Shown: positions 16,613 to 25,336, numbered from the stretch's first letter. The stretch is DNA of 64,000 bases from Alkalihalobacterium chitinilyticum (GCF_029028005.1 NZ_JAOTPO010000013.1:91051-155050); one strand, 5' to 3'. Program-made: numbers and translations. The notes: generated by a model not told the origin, from the letters alone.

Positions 16613-17140
16613 TTAAAAACACTGGAACGATGAAATTCTTCTAAGATCAATTCCGAAGTAAACCCAGTTAAATCCAGTCCATCTCCATCCAGCAACCGAT
16701 GTTCTTCCTACAAATGTTGGATAGAACCAGAATTGTTGTCTATTTGTTAACCATACATACGTAAAGCGGAATAGACATCCACGAATAGCACCTGGATCAA
16801 CCGCAAATGGGGTAATTTCTTGAGTTGCTGGTGTGAATGCTGGTGGAGGTCCCGCTGGAGGTCCTGCTTGCCCCGGCGGTCCTGGCGGTGGTCCAAATGG
16901 CGGTTGTTGTTGCCCCGGAAATCCCGGTGGTCCTGGTGGCGGCCCCGGTGGTCTTCCAGGTGGTCCAAAGAAACCTGTAAATCCTCCAATATACGGCCCT
17001 AAAAATTGAAATTGTCTTTGCATATCCATATCTCCAGGCATATTTTGTGCCTGCATATGTCCTGCATAAGTAGGTTCCATTGTATATCCATAGTCACTTA
17101 CACCATACGATGGTTGTTGGTAATAATCATACGGGTTCAA
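16613..17140 (-). CDS. Proline/glycine-rich, probably spore-surface protein (175 aa)
   Basis: Three parts: a Tyr/Met/Gln-rich head (1-48), a low-complexity middle (about 58-100) of PPG, GPP and GQQ repeats that is not a strict collagen Gly-x-y pattern, and a conserved-looking aromatic C-terminal domain (about 115-175) with GCLFRFTYVWLTNRQQFWFYP and two Cys. Start is TTG with GGGAGG seven bases upstream. It is divergent from the ferritin-like gene at 17325, also TTG-initiated. The composition resembles exported or coat-associated proteins of spore formers. The function is inferred only from composition and context. Confidence 0.6.
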   Translation of the reverse strand: MNPYDYYQQPSYGVSDYGYTMEPTYAGHMQAQNMPGDMDMQRQFQFLGPYIGGFTGFFGPPGRPPGPPPGPPGFPGQQQPPFGPPPGPPGQAGPPAGPPPAFTPATQEITPFAVDPGAIRGCLFRFTYVWLTNRQQFWFYPTFVGRTSVAGWRWTGFNWVYFGIDLRRISSFQCF

Positions 17141-17324
17141 TTGATAGCCTCCCTCTCCATAGGTGTTTATCTTCTAGGTCAATATCATCCTATGCAGGCT
17201 AATGCACAAAACATCTTGTCCCCGTATAAATAGGCATTCGTTTACTATGGAATATATGACCTGCGCACCCACCTATATTTAAACACATAAGATAAGTTGA
17301 AAGTTAATAGAGAGGAGGATCAAA

Positions 17325-18242
17325 TTGTATTTTAATCCGTATTTTTATAACTATAACCCACGTCTTAATGGATATTACCGTATCCAAAATGACACTCAAC
17401 TTATAGACGATATACAAAAAGCAATTAATGCCGAGTATAGTGCTGTTGATTGTTATGAGAAATTAGCAAAAATAGCACCTACTCCAGATGAAAGAACTAA
17501 AATTCTTGAGATACAACAGGACGAAAAACGTCATTTAGAAGAGTTTAGCCGGATATATACAAATCTAACAGGCCGTCAGCCATCGTACCAAATTATTGAA
17601 GAGTGTCCAGACACGTATAATGCAGGGATTGAATTTGCCTTTAAAGATGAACAAGAGGCAGTTGATTTTTATTTAGACATCGCAGATAAAGCACAGGATG
17701 ATACTATAAAAGATAGGTTTCGACGTGCAGCTTCAGACGAACAAAATCATGCGGTATGGTTTTTGTATTTTTCACAAAAAAATCGAAAGGTAGAAACCGC
17801 CAATCGACAAACTGAAAACTATGGTGCTTTGGGGGCATTAAGCGCCTCTACATTGACCTTACCGCAAATGCTCACGTATGCCCTCCAAGACGAATACCTA
17901 GCACAAGCAAGATATGATAATATTTTAACGACCTTTGGAAATGTTCGTACATTTGCACAAATAAAAGAGGCAGAGCTAAGACATATTAGTGCCTTATTGC
18001 CACTGTTTGAACGGTACCAGGTACCGATTCCTGTGGATAAGTCCCAAGCATTTGTTACAACACCAGAAAATATTAAGGCGGCGTATGCTGCTGGCGTTCA
18101 AGGAGAAATCGAAAATATATCTATGTATGAAAGATATCTGTCTTATGATATCCCAAATGATGTCAGAACCGTTTTTACACAGTTACGAAATGCTTCTTTA
18201 AATCATCTTGAAGCTTTTGAAAGAGGTCTTGCAAGGAATTAG
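17325..18242 (+). CDS. Ferritin-like (rubrerythrin/coat-type) protein with tandem domains (305 aa)
   Basis: Two ferritin-like helical bundles. The first, at about 25-150, has EYSAVDCYEKLAKIAP, QQDEKRHLEEF and a second ExxH-like SDEQNHAVWF. The second, at about 175-300, has QDEYLAQARYD, KEAELRHISALLPLFERY and NASLNHLEAFERG. The E and ExxH carboxylate/His pattern fits a di-iron site. The Tyr/Asn-rich N-terminus recalls spore-coat proteins such as CotJC or YhcN neighbours. TTG start with GAGGAGG upstream. It is divergent from the proline-rich gene, and the two may share regulation during sporulation (inference). Peroxide protection or structural coat function are both possible. Confidence 0.75.
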   Translation: MYFNPYFYNYNPRLNGYYRIQNDTQLIDDIQKAINAEYSAVDCYEKLAKIAPTPDERTKILEIQQDEKRHLEEFSRIYTNLTGRQPSYQIIEECPDTYNAGIEFAFKDEQEAVDFYLDIADKAQDDTIKDRFRRAASDEQNHAVWFLYFSQKNRKVETANRQTENYGALGALSASTLTLPQMLTYALQDEYLAQARYDNILTTFGNVRTFAQIKEAELRHISALLPLFERYQVPIPVDKSQAFVTTPENIKAAYAAGVQGEIENISMYERYLSYDIPNDVRTVFTQLRNASLNHLEAFERGLARN

Positions 18243-18265
18243 GTAGAAGGTCTCCTCTTCTACCT
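18241..18265 (+). terminator. Hairpin after the ferritin-like gene
   Basis: AGGTAGAAG pairs with CTTCTACCT across a seven-base loop overlapping the stop codon region. The T-tract is weak. Confidence 0.5.
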
Positions 18266-18316
18266 CTTGTAATACTGTATAGACGATATTCATATTTGTA
18301 ACATATGATAGAGGTT

Positions 18317-18714
18317 TTACTTTTTAATGTTACGGATAATCTTTGCAGGATTACCGCCAACGACTACTTGCTCTGGTACATCTTTGGTGACTACGGCTCC
18401 AGATGCGATTACGGCATTATTCCCAATAGTTACCCCTGGGTTGATTATCGCCCCTCCGCCAATCCAAACATTGTCCTCGATCACTACTCGCCTTCCATAC
18501 TCCGCACCTGATATTCTTTCAGTAGCATTTAATGGATGGGTCGCCGTGTAAATGTGAACCCCAGGCGCAATCATGCAATTGGTCCCGATGCGAATTTCAC
18601 ACACATCCAAAAATACACAGTCAAAATTAGCAAAGAAATTTTCACCTACATGGATGTTATAACCGTAGAGTTATAAAGTTCTCCATTTAACATTTTTTCT
18701 TTTTCTGTTTTCAT
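18317..18714 (-). pseudogene. maa: Maltose/galactoside O-acetyltransferase with internal deletion
   Basis: The left-handed beta-helix part is intact ([15 protein letters not shown], then [16 protein letters not shown] and the C-terminal [16 protein letters not shown]), including the catalytic His in THPLNA. An ATG at 18714 with GAGGAG starts [15 protein letters not shown], the usual Maa N-terminus. The two parts are joined out of frame at CTTTATAAC...GGTTATAAC near 18660-18675, and about 55 codons of the Mac domain are missing. The internal ATG at 18610 would give 97 residues without the acceptor-binding domain. It is almost certainly non-functional. Confidence 0.85.
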
Positions 18715-18965
18715 CTATTAAGCTCCTCGTTATTTGGTGTGTATAAGGTTAGGGATTTTGGATGTCTAAACTTGGATATAAAGTAAATTTTCCTTATTAT
18801 ATTTGTCCTGTAATTAAGTTTTATCTAGGATGTCTGTTTTTTTAAATCAATAAAACTCATGAGGTCAAGTGGGTGTTTGATGACTGCTTTTTACGATATT
18901 ATCATTTTTCAGGCTTCAAGTGAAGGTTAGATAACCGTTTATATTTACTCTCCTACACTTCAGGT

Positions 18966-19097
18966 TTAAACCCGCTTTAGAGCTCTAGCTTTTTCTTCTC
19001 TCCATTTATCTTGGGATTCACTTGTGTTTTTATATTTGCTGGGATCCCAGCAGCTTAAATAAAGTTCATCATTAATATAGGAAAAGCTCCAATTCAT
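18966..19097 (-). CDS. Possible small protein (43 aa)
   Basis: An ATG-initiated frame of 43 codons, rich in Trp, Tyr, Lys and Glu, starts MNWSFSYINDELYLSCWDPS and ends in a basic helix. No convincing ribosome-binding site is visible (TTAATTAAAGT precedes the ATG). It could be a small regulatory protein, the start of a decayed gene, or chance. Family unknown. Confidence 0.25.
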   Translation of the reverse strand: MNWSFSYINDELYLSCWDPSKYKNTSESQDKWREEKARALKRV

Positions 19098-19144
19098 ACT
19101 TTAATTAATAGAATGTAGGAATGACAACGTAAGGAGGAGAAATT

Positions 19145-19636
19145 ATGTCTTCGTTTCATCCAGAAAAGTTATCGGTTAATATGGTCCCGCCCGCCAACTC
19201 GACTGAGCCGATTGAAGGACGAAAATATACACTTACCCATTCTGATATCACCGGAGAGTTATTTTTAGATGTAGGATATGTTTATAATTACGAGGCGATT
19301 GACGAAGAAATGCGCGATGAAGTTCTAGCGGAATGGCAACGAAACAACCTTGGACAATTCCGTTTGGTGGGGAGAGCATATGTAGACGGCGGGGAATTTA
19401 GTGAGGAGGTTTCTAGAGTTCGATTTACGATTTTCCAAAAAGAGATGATGACGGCACTAAAAGGTATGGTATACGGAGATCGAGCATTCTTTGCTAACCA
19501 TCCAAGCTTACTAGATGCTCCAATCTATATACACTATGATTCAGTGTATCCTCAATTTAGGCAGACGGTTTATTATGGAACGCCTAGGCAGATTTTAATG
19601 CAGATTAACATGAGAACTTTCAACTACTGGAAATGA
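19145..19636 (+). CDS. Staygreen-family protein (163 aa)
   Basis: Matches the staygreen family (PF12638 type). The N-terminus has HPEKLSV followed by EPIEGRKYTLTHSDITGELFLDVG, the family hallmark. Later parts include VRFTIFQKEMMTALKGMVYGDR and a C-terminal YGTPRQILMQINM. Plant members remove Mg2+ from chlorophyll a. Bacillus homologues occur in non-photosynthetic cells, where the physiological substrate is unknown. AAGGAGGAG lies just upstream of the ATG. It is monocistronic, and there is no tetrapyrrole gene nearby. Confidence 0.85.
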   Translation: MSSFHPEKLSVNMVPPANSTEPIEGRKYTLTHSDITGELFLDVGYVYNYEAIDEEMRDEVLAEWQRNNLGQFRLVGRAYVDGGEFSEEVSRVRFTIFQKEMMTALKGMVYGDRAFFANHPSLLDAPIYIHYDSVYPQFRQTVYYGTPRQILMQINMRTFNYWK

Positions 19637-19753
19637 ATCGTGATAAAAATTGAAAAGGTACGATGCCACCTCGTAAAAATCCGACTAGTAACAGCGTACC
19701 TTGAATGATTAATTGTTTTAGCACCAAAGGATGAAAATCACCACAGACTTATC

Positions 19754-20941
19754 TTAATAAACATCACGCTGGTAACGTTTCAGCTTTTGCATATCGCTTA
19801 AATATTCTTCAGCTGAGTCGCGGTTCATTTTTCCTTCTTTTTCGATGATATCAATCAGTGTGTTGTGAACATCTTTGGCCATGTATTGCTTATCTCCACA
19901 AACGTAGAAGTAGGCACCGTTTTCCAGCCATTCAAATACTTCTTTGCTGTGTTCCATCATCTTGTGCTGGACATACACTTTTTGCTCCGAATCACGAGAA
20001 AATGCAGCGTCTAACTTTGTCAGTACTCCATCTTTTTGATATTGTTCTAATTCATCTTGGTAAAGGAAATCTGTAGAAGAATGCTGATCTCCAAAGAATA
20101 ACCAAGAACGTCCTGTTCCTCTGTTTACTGCTCGCTCTTCAATAAATGAACGGAAAGGAGCAATTCCTGTACCAGGACCAACCATAATAATATCTGTATC
20201 TTCTGAAGCTGGCAGATTAAAGTGCTTATTTTGCTGTACGAAGACTGGGAGTGTATCTCCTTCATGTAGACGTTCCGAACATTGTACCGAGCAAACGCCT
20301 TTACGGTCGCGTCCGTGAGCTGTGTAACGAACTGCACCAATCGTAAGGTGTACTTGACCTGGATGTTTAGCAAAGCTGCTTGCAATTGAGTACAGGCGTG
20401 GTGGCATTTTTCTTAGAAGTGATACGATGTCTTGTGGAGAAGCCTTCCACGGGCCGAAATCACGTAAAAGATCCAGTAAATCGCGACCATCTATATATTC
20501 TTTTAATTGATTTACATTTTCAGGTAACACGAGGTTATTTAATTCTTCGTTTTCCGTTAACTCTGCTGCTTGCTGCAATACTTTTTTCGTTAATAAAGTA
20601 ATTTCGAAATAAGTCGTTAACGCTTCTTTCAAAGAAAGTTGATCACCTTGTTTATTTACTGTTACAGATTGGTTTCCATCTGCTTTTAATTCTTGAAGAA
20701 GTTCTGCAACTAGTTCTGGATCATTTTCCGGGAGAATCCCTAAGCAATCACCAGGTACATAAGAAAGGCCCGATTCTTCTAAAGACAACTCAATGTGACG
20801 GGTTTCCTTACTAGAGCCAGGTCCGTTTAAATTTTTGTTTTCGAGAACTTTCGCTTGAAATGGGTTCGTTCGAGAATAAACTTTTACCACCTCATTGTTT
20901 TCTTTTTGTTGCTCTGAGATTTTTTCTTTTGTATGTTGCAT
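19754..20941 (-). CDS. CysJ-like FAD/NADPH reductase lacking the flavodoxin domain (395 aa)
   Basis: The FAD-binding_1 and NADPH-binding halves of sulfite-reductase flavoprotein/cytochrome P450 reductase. Motifs are RLYSIASS (FAD), GVCSVQCSERL, GPGTGIAPFRSFIEERA (pyrophosphate/NADPH), YVCGDKQYMAKDVH, and the terminal YQRDVY whose aromatic residue stacks on FAD. CysJ is about 600 residues; here the N-terminal FMN/flavodoxin domain of about 200 residues is replaced by a polar lead. No cysI lies nearby, so a separate flavodoxin-like partner is implied. The ATG at 20941 is chosen for GAGAGG eight bases upstream. Confidence 0.85.
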   Translation of the reverse strand: MQHTKEKISEQQKENNEVVKVYSRTNPFQAKVLENKNLNGPGSSKETRHIELSLEESGLSYVPGDCLGILPENDPELVAELLQELKADGNQSVTVNKQGDQLSLKEALTTYFEITLLTKKVLQQAAELTENEELNNLVLPENVNQLKEYIDGRDLLDLLRDFGPWKASPQDIVSLLRKMPPRLYSIASSFAKHPGQVHLTIGAVRYTAHGRDRKGVCSVQCSERLHEGDTLPVFVQQNKHFNLPASEDTDIIMVGPGTGIAPFRSFIEERAVNRGTGRSWLFFGDQHSSTDFLYQDELEQYQKDGVLTKLDAAFSRDSEQKVYVQHKMMEHSKEVFEWLENGAYFYVCGDKQYMAKDVHNTLIDIIEKEGKMNRDSAEEYLSDMQKLKRYQRDVY

Positions 20942-21400
20942 AATACTCACCTCTCATTGTTAATAAAACGGCTGCATTTTTATCTATAGTATTTAAATTA
21001 CTGCTTCCATTTAATTCTACCATTATTATACCTAATGCGGTTAAATTTGAGATATTATTTAAGAAAAGGGTATCACTATTATTAAATGATACATACGGAT
21101 TAAGTGTGATTTGTTGATCATTAGATCTTTTGAATAATTCTTACATAAAGAGGATAGCATATATTAGAAAAAAAAGTTGTGTTTTTTATCACATTTCGAA
21201 AAAAATTTGGATCATTTTAACTTGAATTTGGTGATCGCCATATTTTATTAATATTGGTATAAAATATTTAACAATTGAACAAGATAATTTGGATAAACGC
21301 CTGAAACGGTTCACTTATATTGTGCGACTTTTCATCCCCCGTCATACATTACTTCAGTTTGCTTTTTAGTACATAATAAATAACTTGACTGCTGAAATAT
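20942..21400. other. Long AT-rich leader/spacer upstream of the CysJ-like gene
   Basis: No gene recognised. TGTGTTTTTTATCACA at 21178-21193 is one mismatch from the FNR/CRP consensus TGTGA-N6-TCACA and lies about 240 bases upstream of the reductase start. It is a tentative redox-responsive site. Confidence 0.35.
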
Positions 21401-21434
21401 AAAAACCCCTTAGAATGCTTTAGTCTAAAGGGGG
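21401..21434 (-). terminator. Terminator of the lipoprotein gene
   Basis: On the minus strand CCCCTTTAGA pairs with TCTAAGGGG and runs into five T residues. Confidence 0.85.
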
Positions 21435-21445
21435 AATAATCACTG

Positions 21446-22195
21446 TTATTGAAACTTAACAGACGCTGCGATATCAAAGAAAGTGTTCAATACGTCTTCG
21501 CTGTGCTGTTCTTCGTTTACATAATATGCCACTAAATATTGCGTCCGGTCTTCCCAAGCAACGAGCAGATGGGCTGTAAATGGCTTTCCGGTCAGTCGGT
21601 CATGATTTAAGTCATCTTCTTGATAGACTCCATCAATTTTCAGATAATAATCATAAAAATCGTCTAGTTCAGGATGCTCACTTAAGTCTATCTCTGAAAT
21701 CTCACCTGCATGTTGAGCTACGGATACATGTCGTTCCTTTGCCTCTTCGACCGAATGATTGGTTAAGTTTGTTTCCTTACGAGTAATATTAAATGAACTG
21801 CCACCATAAGGATGTCCCATGATCGATTGATAACATTCGTCTGTAATTGGATCTACCCAGTTTTCAATTAGTAGAGGGCGTTGCGGCAGTTCTATTATAT
21901 GTGAATACTCTTCGGGACAACCGCTCATCGGATCATCTGAAACAAGTGATGCGACATATGCCCGTTCAGGAGTAGGCTGAACCTCTGGCTCCTGAAGCGC
22001 TACGCCTTGTCCCCCTGGGACAGCAACCGTCAGCCCCATTGCTAAATCATAGCTTTTGGACAGGGTATCAGGTTCAACATTTATACTCTCATCAGTTGCA
22101 TCATTCACGGGTTCTTCCGACTCTTCCGTACTACACGCAGTCATCAAACCCCCAGCTAAAATTATTAGAATTATAAGTGTTTTAAAATTAATCAT
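21446..22195 (-). CDS. Putative lipoprotein (249 aa)
   Basis: Signal peptide with lipobox LMTAC (Cys21), an acidic Glu/Asp-rich linker (about 22-45), then a globular domain of about 200 residues with two Cys (SGCPEE and TDECYQS) that may form a disulfide. The family is not recognised; the domain resembles stress-type secreted proteins of bacilli only in general layout. AAGGAGGG five bases before the ATG at 22195 fixes the start; the open frame extends 21 bases further without support. It is monocistronic. Confidence 0.75.
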   Translation of the reverse strand: MINFKTLIILIILAGGLMTACSTEESEEPVNDATDESINVEPDTLSKSYDLAMGLTVAVPGGQGVALQEPEVQPTPERAYVASLVSDDPMSGCPEEYSHIIELPQRPLLIENWVDPITDECYQSIMGHPYGGSSFNITRKETNLTNHSVEEAKERHVSVAQHAGEISEIDLSEHPELDDFYDYYLKIDGVYQEDDLNHDRLTGKPFTAHLLVAWEDRTQYLVAYYVNEEQHSEDVLNTFFDIAASVKFQ

Positions 22196-22302
22196 AATTT
22201 CCCTCCTTGACATCAACGGTCACTATCCTAACACACTTAAACTTTATAGTGAAATGATTTGGTTAATAAACCTCATTCATCACGTTTGTTTAGTTAAAAA
22301 AC

Positions 22303-22345
22303 AAAAAAGATGCGAAAATATACAGCTGAATTCGCATCTTTTTGT
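22303..22345. terminator. Bidirectional terminator
   Basis: AAAGATGCGAA pairs with TTCGCATCTTT, with T-runs on both sides. It serves the minus-strand gene ending at 22366. Confidence 0.8.
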
Positions 22346-22365
22346 TTAAAAGCACCGTTTAAAAA

Positions 22366-22704
22366 TTAATACTTTTTATCCGTAAACACCCATCTCGTTT
22401 TTAACTCATCTTGTCCTTTATGACCCACCCGCTTAATCAAACCGGTGTCTTCAATATCTTTTAAAAGCTGCTTCACGGTTTCAGTATCGACTTTGTTGGA
22501 GAATACCTTTTGTGCGAGTTCTTCTGTAGTCGGACCCACGTTCGCTCCGTGTTTGCGGATATACACTAACAATTTCACCCGTTTTTTCTGGCGTGCTTCT
22601 TCTTTATATTTTCCTGTAAATATTTTAAATAACGGATCTTTCACGATGATCCCAAGTATAAGACCGAACATTACTAGAAATAAATCATATAAAATAACAC
22701 TCAT
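22366..22704 (-). CDS. Membrane-tethered winged-helix-like protein (112 aa)
   Basis: An N-terminal helix (about 4-22) is followed by a short Lys-rich linker and a domain of about 75 residues that reads as a winged helix: LLVYIRKHGANVGPTTEEL (helix 1-2), DTETVKQLLKDIEDTGLIKRV (recognition helix and start of wing), and DELKTRWVF. A tethered transcription regulator or a protein-interaction module are both possible. AGAGGTG precedes the ATG. It is monocistronic. Confidence 0.6.
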   Translation of the reverse strand: MSVILYDLFLVMFGLILGIIVKDPLFKIFTGKYKEEARQKKRVKLLVYIRKHGANVGPTTEELAQKVFSNKVDTETVKQLLKDIEDTGLIKRVGHKGQDELKTRWVFTDKKY

Positions 22705-22960
22705 AACTAGACACCTCTTTATGATAACAAACTCTTCATTATTCTAATGGATAGACGTCTCTTCTTCCACTTTAATTTAAAAATAAAGACGTCAGTATCG
22801 TACTGTTATGGAACATTTTCTGAAGGTGCTCGTTCAATACCTATTTGTTGTTCCCCCTCATAAAAGTGTTCAATCTAGTACTTCATTTTATAGTTTTTTT
22901 CAAAAGAAGGCAATGTAATTTCAAATACCAAGTGTTAAGTTAAGGTGAATAGCACTAAAC

Positions 22961-23006
22961 AAAAAATGACCATCAAATAGAGTACCATTTGATAGTCATT
23001 TTTATT
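22961..23006 (-). terminator. Terminator of the GPH symporter gene
   Basis: AAAAATGACTATCAAATG pairs with CATTTGATGGTCATTTTT on the minus strand with one mismatch and a T-run. Confidence 0.8.
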
Positions 23007-23046
23007 TCCACTAATCATTATTACAAAGCCGTTACGGTTTCTATTT

Positions 23047-24435
23047 TTACTTAAGTGCTTTTCTTTCGTTAATTTCTGCCACAATGTTTGGGTACAATTT
23101 ATCGAGCTTATACATCCATAGGAACAGTAATTGTAAGATCGTTAATAGTAGTGGCAGATAAATATTTAACGTGATAATCATCATTTCTGCTGAAGCCGAT
23201 TGTTCTGCAAGTGAACCAACATAGCCGCCAAATGCTAATAACCAACCGATGAGCGCTCCACCTATACCCGCTCCCACTTTCATCCCAAAACTTGCCGCAC
23301 TGTTTACTAGTCCAGCTGTTCTAAAACCAGACTTCCACTCCCCGTACTCTGTCGTGTCATTAATCATTGCGTATAAGAATGTGATGATCGGTAACAGAGC
23401 AAAACCTTGAACGGCATTCCCGATTAAAAAGATAGAGAGATTGTTAGGGTCGATTAACTTGATGACAGAACCAAAAGCTGCGACACACGTCACAAAGATA
23501 GCGATATTTCGTTTTCCAAAACGGGCAATCAAACGCCCGACAAAGAAGAAACCAACGATTGTCGGTAAAAATAAAGTAAGAGCAATAAGTGAAAAGTACC
23601 CGGCACTGCCTAAAATATATTGAGCATAAAAGATACCGGCCCCAGATAAAAGTGCATTTAATGTGTATGCGATTACACAATATAGAGTAATGATGACCCA
23701 ATATTTATTACTAAGTAATGCTTTGAATTCTGTTTTAAATGGAATTTTTTCTTTAGACTGAGCGACCGTTTCAATGTCAACTCGTTCTTTTGTTTTTCTA
23801 AATGCTAGAAGGCAATTCACAATGATGATTACACCAATAGCAATCGCAACAACCGTCCATCCTAAGTTCCCACCAATGCTACTTGCGATTGGCTGTGCTA
23901 ATGTCATGACGAGAATGGTTGCCAACATCGTGAAAACACCCGTATAGACATTGACTAACGTACGCCCTTTTTGATCTTGTGTCATTAATCCAAGGAGAGT
24001 TTTATAAGGAATTGAAATAGCAGTATACATCAAAATAAGAAGAAAATAAGTTACATACGCATAAACGATTTTTCCATTCGTACTTAGATCTGGAACTGAA
24101 AATAATAGTACTCCTGAGACAGCGAATGGTATTGCCATCCAGAGGATCCAAGGTCGTGCCTTACCGTACTTCGACTTCGTTCTGTCAACTAGTGCACCCA
24201 TACCAACGTCCGTAAAACCATCTAACAAACGAGCAACTAACATGAGTGTACCAACGACACCAGCAGAAATGCCTGCCACATCAGTATAGTAGAAGGTTAA
24301 AAATGTTCCCACCATCGTCCATATTAATATAATTCCAAAAAAGCCCATACCGTAAAACAACATTTCATTATGTGCCGGTCTCTCTTGCTGCAGGGGTGTT
24401 TCAACAACTGTTTCTTGTTTTGCTTGCAAAGCCAT
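23047..24435 (-). CDS. GPH-family sugar:cation symporter, MFS (462 aa)
   Basis: Glycoside-pentoside-hexuronide symporter with 12 transmembrane helices. Signatures are MLVARLLDGFTDVGMGALVDRTKSKYGKARPWILW in the helix 2-3 region and NDTTEYGEWKSGFRTAG in the central loop. The cation (Na+, H+ or Li+) cannot be told. The ATG at 24435 has GGGAGG upstream; the longer open frame is leader. A cre-like box lies at 24456-24469 and a promoter/operator at 24713-24740, which suggest catabolite repression plus a TetR-type repressor. No glycosidase gene is adjacent, so the sugar is unknown. Confidence 0.88.
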   Translation of the reverse strand: MALQAKQETVVETPLQQERPAHNEMLFYGMGFFGIILIWTMVGTFLTFYYTDVAGISAGVVGTLMLVARLLDGFTDVGMGALVDRTKSKYGKARPWILWMAIPFAVSGVLLFSVPDLSTNGKIVYAYVTYFLLILMYTAISIPYKTLLGLMTQDQKGRTLVNVYTGVFTMLATILVMTLAQPIASSIGGNLGWTVVAIAIGVIIIVNCLLAFRKTKERVDIETVAQSKEKIPFKTEFKALLSNKYWVIITLYCVIAYTLNALLSGAGIFYAQYILGSAGYFSLIALTLFLPTIVGFFFVGRLIARFGKRNIAIFVTCVAAFGSVIKLIDPNNLSIFLIGNAVQGFALLPIITFLYAMINDTTEYGEWKSGFRTAGLVNSAASFGMKVGAGIGGALIGWLLAFGGYVGSLAEQSASAEMMIITLNIYLPLLLTILQLLFLWMYKLDKLYPNIVAEINERKALK

Positions 24436-24455
24436 TGATAAATCCTCCCTTGGTA

Positions 24456-24469
24456 TGTATGCGCTTACA
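24456..24469 (-). promoter_or_regulatory. cre-like site (CcpA or LacI family)
   Basis: TGTATGCGCTTACA (TGTAAGCGCATACA on the coding strand) matches the catabolite-responsive element pattern with a central CG. It sits 20 bases upstream of the symporter start, downstream of its promoter, where it would act as a roadblock. Confidence 0.55.
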
Positions 24470-24712
24470 GTTTGCTTACTACTATTTCCTCTGCTCGTAA
24501 AATCGACTCCCATAAAAATAAGAGCTTAGTCTAGATACATAGAAATTACACGATCAAACCTCTCAACAGATCATTATTTTCAGTATGATATCGTATTAAT
24601 CTTAACTAGTTCGATCTTTTTAGTGAGTTTATTATGTAGTAAAAAAGCGTATATATTCCTCTGTAAGTCTTTGTACATAATTTAAATTATTTAAAATATT
24701 TAGATAATATGT

Positions 24713-24740
24713 ATTATAACATGAATGAACAACCATTCAA
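24713..24740 (-). promoter_or_regulatory. Promoter with embedded TGAATG palindrome
   Basis: On the minus strand TTGAAT and TATAAT are 16 bases apart. The palindrome TGAATGAACAACCATTCA (24722-24739) spans the spacer and -35. It is one mismatch from the TGAATGA-N4-TCATTCA pattern known for B. subtilis FadR (TetR family). The leader to the symporter start would be about 270 bases. Confidence 0.5.
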
Positions 24741-24949
24741 TGAGAACCTTTGTCGAATGGTGCTGAACTAACGGATTTAGTTTAAAATTAGCTCTTTTTC
24801 CCTCTTTAAGATACAAATTTCTGTTAAAAACTACTAGTTTCAAGAACAAAAGCTGTGCTGTGCTGGCTTATTTAGTCAAGCAGTCTTTATATTTAAAAAA
24901 TAAATACACGTTTTTTTCAAAATTATAGCGACAAAGAATAGTTAGATCT

Positions 24950-25336
24950 CACTTTATTCAGTATCAAGAAATGTTGAGCCATAAGTTGATTATTCGAGCT
25001 CGTTTAATCCATTATCAGGAAATGTTGAGCCATAAGTTGATTATTTGAGCTCATTTTATCCATTATCAGGAAATATTGAGCCATAAGTTGAATATTCGAG
25101 CTCACTTTATCCATTATCAGGAAATGTTGAGCCATAAGTTGATTATTCGAGCTCGTTTAATCCATTATCAGGAAATGTTGAGCCATAAGTTGATTATTTG
25201 AGCTCATTTTATCCATTATCAGGAAATATTGAGCCATAAGTTGAATATTCGAGCTCGTTTTATCCATTATCAGGAAATGTTGGGCCAGAAGTTGATTATT
25301 TGAACTCACTTTATCCATTATCAGGAAATGTTGGGC
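24950..25336 (+). repeat. 51-bp tandem repeat, about seven units, with 153-bp higher-order period
   Basis: Units begin at 24973, 25024, 25075, 25126, 25177, 25228 and 25279 with a partial at 25330. Each contains GAGCCATAAGTTGA, a GAGCTC core and ATCCATTATCAGGAAAT. Units 4 and 5 are identical to units 1 and 2, and unit 6 differs from unit 3 at only a couple of bases, so a three-unit block was duplicated. There are no unique spacers, so it is not CRISPR. It is non-coding. Confidence 0.9.

Noticed and set aside
16747..16989. 80-codon frame inside the proline-rich gene
   Set aside because: It is a low-complexity shadow frame of the Pro/Gly repeats without its own ribosome-binding site.
24950..25336. 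Tandem repeat as a CRISPR array
   Set aside because: Units are contiguous 51-bp repeats with no unique spacers, and no cas gene is in the window.
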